DNA from: Paraglaciecola polaris LMG 21857
GTDB taxonomy: Bacteria > Pseudomonadota > Gammaproteobacteria > Enterobacterales > Alteromonadaceae
Length of the DNA stretch: 64,000 nt
NCBI RefSeq assembly: GCF_000315055.1
Contig: NZ_BAER01000038.1
Coordinates: forward strand, 28,757-92,756
Reading direction: 5' to 3'
The first letter of the stretch is position 1, and each line of letters opens with the position of its first letter. Both the position numbers and the translations under genes were made by a program. The notes beneath the pieces are model-generated. The model did no database searches and was not told the origin of the DNA. It saw only the letters and a program-made list of their open reading frames with translations. Below, piece by piece: positions 57,974 to 64,000 of the stretch.

Positions 57974-58714
57974 TTATTTTGCAAAACCGCCTAATGGTTT
58001 TAATAAAAGTGGCGCAAGGGCTGCGTGTCTATCTCTAAGCTCCTGCGGTAAATCGCCTAGGTGTACCATTCGAGTTGGAGTGGCAGCGGCCATCCAGCGT
58101 TGTGCATGGGCATCCCAGTTTTCGATGTGAATATGTGACGACGCAAGATCCTTAAAACGTTCATAAACCAAGATATCGCCTTCATCAGAGATATAGTATT
58201 GATAATTCAGCGTTCCTTCTTCTGTTAACGCTCTTTTTACTTGATCCTGCATAACGCCTTTAAAGTTTTCCAGTTGACCTGCATTGAGTTTGGCTTCAAC
58301 TATCCAACCGAAATTCTCAAACTGGGTGTCGCCGTCTTTTGTCACTCGACTATCCGCTGCTTGTTCTCGAGCAAATCCGCCTAACGGTTTTAGCCAAAGG
58401 GGAGACAATGCCGCGTGTCTTTCACGCACATCATCAGGTAAGTCGCCTAGGTGTACCATACGTGTAGGAGTTGCTGCATCGATCCAACGTGCGGCATGGT
58501 CATCCCAATTCTCAATGTGCTCATGTGATGCATCGGCATTGCTGAATCTTTCGCACACTAAAACATCGCCTTCATCAGACATGTAGTATTGATAATTGAG
58601 TGTTCCTTTCTCCGTTAACGCTCGATTAACTTGTGAATTCATGACTTTTTTGAAATTCTCCAGTTGTCCTGGATTCAGTTTCGCTTCGACTATCCAACCA
58701 TAATTTTTAAACAT
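57974..58714 (-). CDS. tandem ABM-like (antibiotic biosynthesis monooxygenase) protein
   Basis: A 246-aa protein built from two copies of one unit, residues 4-116 and 134-246, joined by a 17-residue linker. Counted by eye, 86 of 113 positions are identical. Each copy begins GWIVEAKLN and contains GTLNYQYY, DEGD, ERF and HIENWD, consistent with a ferredoxin-like ABM/dimeric alpha-beta barrel fold. Each then ends in a conserved 35-residue tail (TPTRMVHLGDLP to KPLGGFA). ABM units normally dimerise, so the duplication may make a built-in dimer (inference). Function is unknown. GGAG precedes the ATG. Confidence 0.78.
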   Translation of the reverse strand: MFKNYGWIVEAKLNPGQLENFKKVMNSQVNRALTEKGTLNYQYYMSDEGDVLVCERFSNADASHEHIENWDDHAARWIDAATPTRMVHLGDLPDDVRERHAALSPLWLKPLGGFAREQAADSRVTKDGDTQFENFGWIVEAKLNAGQLENFKGVMQDQVKRALTEEGTLNYQYYISDEGDILVYERFKDLASSHIHIENWDAHAQRWMAAATPTRMVHLGDLPQELRDRHAALAPLLLKPLGGFAK

Positions 58715-58930
58715 GTGTTTCTCCTAAATCGATTTTTACCCATAGGTATTTGAGTGGGAAATATAAATGATAGGAGCCAATGTTTTATTGTTGCCCCATC
58801 CGTTATCAGTTGCCGAATCGTTAACTGATTCGATGATGGAATAGAGCATAACAATACCCACATTGATTGATAATCTAGGGTGTTAGCGAATCAGTATATA
58901 TAATTTATTGATAATTAAATGGAGTGATAT

Positions 58931-58970
58931 TCCCCCTAACTTTGTAGACATTTTTTACTTATAAATCGAA
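58931..58970 (+). repeat. 40-bp imperfect direct repeat, left copy
   Basis: It matches 63561-63600 in the same orientation at 33 of 40 positions. The best core is CTAACTTTGTAGACA and TTTTTACTTA. The two copies bracket the protease, the 88-aa ORF and the HExxH locus. Confidence 0.75.
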
Positions 58971-59033
58971 GTAAAGTTAAACGTACTTTTGCGGCACAAA
59001 TGCATGACTGATTTTTAATGCTGCTTAAAAAAC

Positions 59034-59057
59034 AAAACCCGCGGTAATAGCGGGTTT
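59034..59057. terminator. terminator-like hairpin
   Basis: AAACCCGC pairs with GCGGGTTT around GTAATA, at 59034-59057. No gene on the plus strand ends just upstream, so it may belong to a lost gene or act on the minus strand. Confidence 0.5.
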
Positions 59058-59070
59058 CAAAAACTCATGT

Positions 59071-59270
59071 CAGTTTCAAACTTTAATGTCCAGTTTCAAA
59101 CTTTAATATACTCGCACAAGGCTGTGCGAGCTAATTAAAGTTTGAAACTGAAATCGCGCACACACCGCGGTTTTTCGTAGGTCAATTTTCTCTAGTTTTC
59201 ATAAAGTTTGAAACTATCAAAACCTAAAATACAATTCGAACTAAAATATGCGGTATTAATGTTTGAAACT
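59071..59270. repeat. cluster of AGTTTCAAACT palindromes with a 60-base hairpin
   Basis: The 17-mer CAGTTTCAAACTTTAAT occurs at 59071-59087 and 59091-59107, and inverted at 59134-59150. Shorter inverted copies occur at 59201-59215 and 59256-59270. The second and third copies enclose CTCGCACA and its complement (59111-59118 and 59123-59130). They therefore form a 60-base element with 25 paired positions, a four-base loop and one three-base internal mismatch. It lies downstream of the protease gene. Confidence 0.85.
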
Positions 59271-59439
59271 CATTAATGCTGAGCGACAATGACACCATTG
59301 GTTTACATGTAATAAGGTATTAGTAAGGGATCGTCTCGAACTAATCGTCATGCGTTCCCATCGTGATAACTTAAGCCATGGGGCACTTTATAATAGAGTC
59401 GCTCTTACCAGAAGTCGACACTAGGATTTCCAGGTAGAT

Positions 59440-60288
59440 TTATCGGTCATCGCAGAACCGAGAATAGATGTCCTTATACTCGGTTAGAGTAGGCTGAAGA
59501 CACTTGTGGATTCTAAATATGAGTATTTCATTCCTTAACACAATACATTTTCTATCAAATATCACCATTACTAACGCTATCAACAGCAACCAAGAAAAGC
59601 TACCAGCACTAGAAGACTCTCCTGACGACTCACCTATAGGAGGTGTAACCTTTGACTCGCTAGTAACACTTGTCGAGGCTAAAAATCTCATCCCTCCCCC
59701 AAGCGATGCAGGAGTAAGGTCATAGGTAGATATTCGTCTGAGCCCTCCACTTTGAGGCCAAGGATCAAATACAGTCGCATCAAAAAACTCACCTGTGGAT
59801 ACATAATATGAAATCGACGTTAAGACCATTGCATGACCACCAGTGCCTATAATGAGAGGACGATCATTCCTTAGTTCGAATATCACCTGCTGCCAACTCA
59901 AAGAGTCAACACCATAATCAGCATCATAAGCACCGGTTAATTTCGATGTAAATGTTCTACCATTATCATCCACCCACTTTCTATTAATCTGCTGAGATAT
60001 TGTTACTCCATTCGCGGGCAAATTAGCAATTGTTCCAAATACATCCGAAACTATCTTGGTCTGATTGACTTCATAACCATAGTACCCAAAAACGGCAGAT
60101 ATAGACGCAGCCCAGCACCATTGCGATTGATATTGATAATCAGTTTGTGCATAAATAAACCTGCTCCAATCTATCTGAGCAGCACAAATAGCATTACCGT
60201 ATGGATCATAACCGCATGTTTCATCTGCTGAAGCACTGAAATAGGTAAATGAAAAAAATAGCAAAAACACCAAAATTAAACGTCTCAT
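59440..60288 (-). CDS. secreted papain-like cysteine protease with C-terminal membrane segment
   Basis: A 282-aa protein with a signal peptide (residues 1-21). The catalytic centre resembles papain-like/C39-type and AvrRpt2-like proteases: Cys58 in QSQWCWAAS, His152 in GTGGHAMVL and Asp175 in VFDPWP. A Ser/Gly/Glu-rich spacer (about 217-229) leads to a hydrophobic helix (SWLLLIALVMVIF) and basic residues, similar to C-terminal sorting signals such as GlyGly-CTERM. However, the Gly-Gly is Ala-Gly and a 35-residue tail follows. GGAGA precedes the ATG. The substrate is unknown. No recognised inhibitor or processing gene adjoins. Confidence 0.82.
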   Translation of the reverse strand: MRRLILVFLLFFSFTYFSASADETCGYDPYGNAICAAQIDWSRFIYAQTDYQYQSQWCWAASISAVFGYYGYEVNQTKIVSDVFGTIANLPANGVTISQQINRKWVDDNGRTFTSKLTGAYDADYGVDSLSWQQVIFELRNDRPLIIGTGGHAMVLTSISYYVSTGEFFDATVFDPWPQSGGLRRISTYDLTPASLGGGMRFLASTSVTSESKVTPPIGESSGESSSAGSFSWLLLIALVMVIFDRKCIVLRNEILIFRIHKCLQPTLTEYKDIYSRFCDDR

Positions 60289-60653
60289 ATCTTATCTCCA
60301 TATTAGATCTAAACAGTTGAGACTGAAGTGCTCTGTGTTTTTGGTCGTTTGCCAAAGCGGAAATTCAATTACGTTCAACTTATTCAACGTATAGTTTATA
60401 AAGTGGTTAAATTCCAGTCGTCTCCTGAATATTCACCCGTGTCTGCTTTCAGCTGCGGACTTTTCAGGTGATACTGTTGTGATTTTCTAAAATCGCTTTC
60501 CTAGGCAAAACATACGCCTGTTGTTAATAGGCCTCTTGCTGATATTGAGGCACCTATAGATCGCCCAGAGAGGCTGTAATGAATTTAGGTCAGCAATACA
60601 TAATTAGCCTCCTTGCTTGTCCTTTTTCAATTCAAATCAATACAGGTACTTAA
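60289..60653. other. intergenic region, no gene recognised
   Basis: About 365 bases between the divergent protease gene and the 88-aa ORF. A weak imperfect stem lies near 60528-60558 (ATAGGCCTC opposite GAGGCACCTAT). Nothing firm is assigned. Confidence 0.45.
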
Positions 60654-60920
60654 ATGGATAAAGATATCATTATAAGCATAAGGGTTTCATACTCTAAATC
60701 TGACAAGCTTATCGTTGGGTTAGATGCATTTTCAAACCTTCACGTAGCAATGTATACGGGTCAAGGGTCATACGATAGTCGGCCTATTGAAAGGTTTGTT
60801 GATGAGATTAGAGATACTGTTCGACAATTATATAAAGCGGGCCAACTGATTTCAGATGGTACGACGTTATCGTCTCATGGCACAGTTGTTCTTAAACGTC
60901 TGAAGCACATAGAAGATTAG
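60654..60920 (+). CDS. hypothetical 88-aa protein
   Basis: A small soluble protein that I do not recognise. It has an alternating beta-rich first half (IIISIRVSYSKSDKLIVGLD) and a helical second half with RPIERFVDEIRDTVRQLYKA. There is no signal peptide and no membrane segment. The ribosome binding site is weak (ACAGG about nine bases upstream). It is convergent with the 263-aa gene and lies between the protease and the HExxH locus. Confidence 0.6.
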   Translation: MDKDIIISIRVSYSKSDKLIVGLDAFSNLHVAMYTGQGSYDSRPIERFVDEIRDTVRQLYKAGQLISDGTTLSSHGTVVLKRLKHIED

Positions 60921-61002
60921 TTATTGAGCTAGCTTATTAGGGAGCATTTGCTGTGGTAAACGTATTAAATTAAACAATAGATATGTTCAAATACAGCATA
61001 AC

Positions 61003-61794
61003 TTAGTCGATTAAACTTTCTATATAGGCGTTGTACTCACTGACTGGAATACATTTTATTGAAGGTAATTCCGTGAGGGCGTCCCAATTGCACCCAAAAC
61101 CGACTGATGCTTCCGTCAGATATTCCCAAAGCATATCTGAGCATAGATGAAATGCATCTTTGTCATTAGTCTGCCCTACGATTATATCCTCACCCTGCTG
61201 CATCCAAGCCAAGCGAAGTTCTTCTAGGGTACACACTTGCTTGTTTAACGTTGCCAAACACTGCCTAAAACGTGTTTCCGCGTAGTGCTTTGCTATTTCA
61301 AAGGATGGAAAACCATAAACTAACGTCAAGGATTCTGGCTCGTCGCGCGTGAAATTGTCTATGACAACAATGTAGCTGCTTGCGATCCCCATTTGGGATA
61401 GTGTTTTTTCAGCTGCAATAGAGACACTCGCTGCCATATATGGCAAACACGCAAAACTGGACTCATACATTTGCGATGCAACTACTCTCAGGCAACCGGT
61501 GTATCCCGGACTTTCAGGGAATGAAAACAGTATCCTGAGATCTCTAAAGCCTAATGGAGAAGGCTTTGCAAAGCGGTTAATTACTTTTATTATGTCGCCA
61601 TCAAATTTGTCTGCTACCTCATCTAGATTTTCCAGTAGATTTCTAATCTCTTGAGGCGAATGAGCCGCGTAGCATATTCTTAAAAGTCCATCGAGATCTT
61701 GAATACGAGCGTTAAAATGTACGTTGGCTCTCTCTGTAGCACGGAGTTCATCTAGTTCTAAAGTGGTGCTCAGGTTCTCGCTGCCCTCTATCAT
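61003..61794 (-). CDS. hypothetical 263-aa protein, second gene of the locus operon
   Basis: An unrecognised soluble protein. The N-terminal 70 residues are helical (LDELRATERANVHFNARIQD). KVINRFAKPSPLGFRDLRIL near residue 70 faintly recalls the KNRF-PTP-GYRD block of RelA/SpoT-like nucleotidyltransferase domains, but the following glutamate motif is missing, so no function is claimed. The second half contains several cysteines and aromatic residues. Its ATG overlaps the stop of the upstream 118-aa gene (ATGA), so the two are translated together. Confidence 0.75.
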   Translation of the reverse strand: MIEGSENLSTTLELDELRATERANVHFNARIQDLDGLLRICYAAHSPQEIRNLLENLDEVADKFDGDIIKVINRFAKPSPLGFRDLRILFSFPESPGYTGCLRVVASQMYESSFACLPYMAASVSIAAEKTLSQMGIASSYIVVIDNFTRDEPESLTLVYGFPSFEIAKHYAETRFRQCLATLNKQVCTLEELRLAWMQQGEDIIVGQTNDKDAFHLCSDMLWEYLTEASVGFGCNWDALTELPSIKCIPVSEYNAYIESLID

Positions 61795-62147
61795 GTTAAT
61801 TCTTCACAACAAAATTTATGTATGCCTATTTTGTATATTTGAACAAGGATAACAGTGCCAGCCCAGCCTCCATAGTAACTGATAAAAGAATCGAGCAGGG
61901 CCGATACAAACAGATCTACATCTTCTTTCTCATTATCGGATAAGCGGGTCGTAAGGGCATTGTTACAATAAATTTGTTTGATGTTAGCAAGCTGCCGCTC
62001 AAAGTAAGATTTACCAATTATTCGCTCCTCAAACTCAGCCTCTTCCTCCTCAGGCAAGGCACCTAAATAGTCAGACTTGACAGCCATCCCCAACTGTTCA
62101 AATAATGCACTATCATTTAGCGCAAGCATCTCTGACGGAGTTAACAT
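61791..62147 (-). CDS. hypothetical 118-aa acidic protein, first gene of the locus operon
   Basis: An unrecognised small protein. The N-terminal half is acidic (LPEEEEAEFEERIIG). The C-terminal half is helical and ends with a Gly-Trp-Ala-Gly motif and two adjoining cysteines (KFCCEELT). The ATG at 62147 is preferred over a TTG 15 bases upstream because GGAGG (62156-62160) lies eight bases before it. This start codon overlaps the start codon of the divergent HExxH gene on one CATG. It overlaps the 263-aa gene by four bases. Confidence 0.75.
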   Translation of the reverse strand: MLTPSEMLALNDSALFEQLGMAVKSDYLGALPEEEEAEFEERIIGKSYFERQLANIKQIYCNNALTTRLSDNEKEDVDLFVSALLDSFISYYGGWAGTVILVQIYKIGIHKFCCEELT

Positions 62148-63519
62148 GATTACGTCCTCCAAAGTAGATCTTTCAATATTATTCGATGCTATGTTCGCTC
62201 ACCTAGGTGGAAAAATCGAGCAAAATTCGAACAAAATATACAATGCGGGTTTCATTTCTCGAGTAAATCAAACTCCTAAAGATTTCTTTTTCATCCTCAA
62301 GAACATACATGACAACATGGATGAAGTGACTCAGAAGAAATGGAAAATTCCAAATATAGAATTTGGATTGTTAGACCACTTTTCACCGAATTGCTATGCC
62401 AAGTTGCGTGGTAAAAATTACGGTATTGGTATGAGCGCGATGATCCCTTACTGTGCGCTTGAACTGGTCAGTTTTTTCTTCGCTGATCCAGACTTTTACC
62501 CGGAATTTGGCGATACCAAAAAGCCTGCATTGGTGAGACTTGATGGGGTTAACGAACTTCCCTTTTTTCAAATAGCGACCAACAGTTATAGGCCATTACT
62601 ATCAGAAAGCCTTTCTGATAGAGATAGCTTAGTTCTTCTGAAAGGAATTTATACCGCAAGAGGACAGTGTTGTGCATGGAATCCAGAAACTGGAAAACGA
62701 TTTTCCGGGTTAGAATACATAGAGTTTAATAAATCAATAATTGACTTAACCCTTCCCAGATGTCCGAAACGAAGACAGTATTGTTACTACTTTGCTCATT
62801 TATTAACTACATTCTTTTGGTTGCATGAGATAGCACATTGCTCTGAAAATCACCTAAGCTACCTAGTTCAAAATAGTGCGGGTAATACACTGATGGAAAT
62901 TCAAGAAGGGATTGCACAAGGCAATAAAATCGTTTTAGGTGAGAACGTTTCTGACGAACTTATCAACGCTATGGAGAATGAAGCTGACCAAGAGGCTTTG
63001 CTTGTTATGATCGGTTTAATGACAACTGAAAGTGATTTACTCAATCATGAAGGTTTAGACATTGCACCATTAAAAGCGGTTGAAGTTTTCTGTTTTTTTA
63101 TCTGTGCGTTGTTTAGTTCTTACGAAAGATATGAGCGTCGTCGTTTTACAGTGCCTCGTGAAAGCCATCCAAGAGGAACTGTAAGGATTGTAAATATGAT
63201 CATTACCTTGATGACGCTAATAGAAGGAAACGGCGAGTTAGAAGGGGCTGTAATTAGGTCCTTTGATTACGCAAAAGATATTTCTGCTTACTCTCGTTAT
63301 AGGCATTTGGATTGTATTCGCAAAGGTATGGGGCATCTTAAGGCCATGAATTTTGATAATCAAAACCACTACTACGAAGTATTGAGTAATATGAAAGACC
63401 CTTCTACTGGAGTTACTCGCCTTTTATGCTATCCATTTTTTACGCAAAATTTACCCGCCTTAACTAATTCAAAGAACTTCAGAATGCCAAGCTTTTTAGA
63501 TAAGAAAAAAAATAGTTAA
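62146..63519 (+). CDS. putative HExxH zinc metalloprotease
   Basis: A 457-aa protein of unrecognised family with a zincin signature. WLHEIAHCSENHL gives HEIAH at residues 227-231, and MENEADQEALL at about 276-286 supplies a downstream glutamate and the E-A-D pattern seen in gluzincin-type and ImmA/M48-like proteases. No signal peptide or membrane anchor is evident, so it is probably cytoplasmic. The first 200 residues have no recognised domain. The ATG at 62146 is supported by GGAG (62137-62140) five bases upstream; an open frame 69 bases longer is less likely. It is divergent from, and start-overlapping with, the 118-aa gene. Confidence 0.78.
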   Translation: MITSSKVDLSILFDAMFAHLGGKIEQNSNKIYNAGFISRVNQTPKDFFFILKNIHDNMDEVTQKKWKIPNIEFGLLDHFSPNCYAKLRGKNYGIGMSAMIPYCALELVSFFFADPDFYPEFGDTKKPALVRLDGVNELPFFQIATNSYRPLLSESLSDRDSLVLLKGIYTARGQCCAWNPETGKRFSGLEYIEFNKSIIDLTLPRCPKRRQYCYYFAHLLTTFFWLHEIAHCSENHLSYLVQNSAGNTLMEIQEGIAQGNKIVLGENVSDELINAMENEADQEALLVMIGLMTTESDLLNHEGLDIAPLKAVEVFCFFICALFSSYERYERRRFTVPRESHPRGTVRIVNMIITLMTLIEGNGELEGAVIRSFDYAKDISAYSRYRHLDCIRKGMGHLKAMNFDNQNHYYEVLSNMKDPSTGVTRLLCYPFFTQNLPALTNSKNFRMPSFLDKKKNS

Positions 63520-64000
63520 CGCAGGAAATCACTTAGTCTCACCGACTTCGTTCGTTAATCTTCCTCTAACTCTGTAGACACTTTTTACTTAGAAACCTAA
63601 GAAAGTCTGCCAAGCTTTAATGACTATAATCTGCTATTTTGAATCGTTCGGCAACTCCCACTCGTAGGTCCTATTTTTGAGCGAAATTCTTAGTCAGAGT
63701 AAACGCTCAACCGTCTGCTTTTAGGCCAAATTTTTCCTCAGGTAGATTGTTTTCTTCATCAAACATGACTAAGGATTTCCTGTGGTCTTTTAGGGCGAAA
63801 AGAGCAACTTTAAAACAGCTCTCGCACTAATCAAGATGATATGTGCTTCCGTCTTCTTTTGAGCCAAAGTCCCTCGGTAATAGACCGACAGTTTCCCTTG
63901 GTAATCACACTACTATTGCTAGTAGAGCTGCTTTGCTTGAAATCATGATAGATCCACACAGCAACAATCGCTCACCCACGAGAATTGGCCTAATGATTTA
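63520..64000. other. terminal non-coding region with right direct repeat
   Basis: About 480 bases after the HExxH gene with no frame I would call a gene. It contains the right copy of the 40-bp direct repeat. Short minus-strand frames look protein-like in places (such as MFDEENNLPEEKFGLKADG) but are interrupted by stops, so decayed sequence is possible. Confidence 0.4.
63561..63600 (+). repeat. 40-bp imperfect direct repeat, right copy
   Basis: Direct-orientation match to 58931-58970 (33 of 40). It begins 41 bases after the HExxH gene stop. Confidence 0.75.

Larger units (their letters stand above)
58715..59439. other. non-coding region with direct repeat, hairpins and palindrome cluster
   Basis: About 725 bases without a credible gene. 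It holds, in order, one copy of the island-flanking direct repeat (58931-58970), a terminator-like hairpin (59034-59057), and five copies of an AGTTTCAAACT palindrome (59071-59270), one pair forming a 60-base symmetrical structure. Confidence 0.6.

Noticed and set aside
59091..59150. Integron attC site
   Set aside because: The 60-base symmetrical structure has the size of an attC site, but the outer ends lack the GTTRRRY and RYYYAAC core sites and no integrase gene is present.
61560..61640. RelA/SpoT-like nucleotidyltransferase domain in the 263-aa protein
   Set aside because: NRFAKPSPLGFRD resembles part of the signature, but the required downstream glutamate motif and the upstream catalytic residues are not visible.
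63601..64000. Transposase or protein-coding remnant at the right edge
   Set aside because: Short protein-like stretches exist on the minus strand but are broken by stops in all frames and match nothing I recognise.

Overview
This window looks like chromosomal DNA of a marine gammaproteobacterium of the Alteromonadales, probably Alteromonadaceae (Glaciecola/Paraglaciecola-like). That placement is an inference. It rests on moderate GC, gammaproteobacterial housekeeping blocks (ftsY-ftsE-ftsX with rpoH nearby, dksA-gluQ-pcnB-folK-panB-panC, metJ/metF), the vibrio/alteromonad-type aspartate decarboxylase PanP, a 'marine' dedicated sortase system, and several small DUF families common in this order. 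No rRNA, tRNA, CRISPR array or intact insertion sequence was recognised.

Layout. 1-9.7 kb: tRNA methyltransferase trmN, an SDR protein, dipeptidyl peptidase IV, a PH-domain protein, a PLP dehydratase, the agmatine-to-putrescine pair aguA-aguB, and DUF3718 and DUF3300 proteins. 9.8-22.1 kb: ribA, a GGDEF-EAL sensor, selO, a cytochrome c, a GST, metJ and metF around a met-box operator, yihY, two small envelope genes, pip-dtd and a GNAT-thioesterase fusion. 22.1-30.3 kb: rpoH, an EAL-HDOD gene, ftsX-ftsE-ftsY, an rsmD broken by one extra A, DUF416 and MarC-family genes and a 60-aa HTH protein. 30.3-42.8 kb: pepB, sfsA, dksA, gluQ, pcnB (probable AUU start as in E. coli), folK, panB, panC, panP, a degenerate EAL protein, a TrmB-like methylase and an ABC exporter. 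43-50.7 kb: a carboxymuconolactone decarboxylase-family gene, then the complete sortase system: sortase, VIT/VWA substrate with LPQTA tail, and OmpA-like protein on one strand, with a divergent response regulator and kinase. 50.7-57.4 kb: yjjX, an MBL hydrolase, a MetR-like regulator beside a metE remnant, a hybrid kinase and a DUF445 protein.

57.4-64 kb is accessory-looking, AT-richer and gene-poor. It has a tandemly duplicated ABM-like protein, a cluster of palindromic repeats, a secreted papain-like protease with a C-terminal membrane segment, and a locus of unrecognised genes. In that locus a two-gene operon and a divergent HExxH putative metalloprotease begin on the same CATG tetranucleotide, so their start codons overlap head to head. 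A 40-bp imperfect direct repeat lies on both sides of this block (58931 and 63561). This block is the best candidate for an undescribed system.

How genes work together: aguA-aguB make putrescine. panB, panC and panP supply pantothenate, with PanP giving beta-alanine. MetJ is expected to repress metF and itself. The sortase genes form a closed sensing, anchoring and substrate unit. ftsE-ftsX-ftsY serve division and membrane targeting. dksA and rpoH are global regulators.
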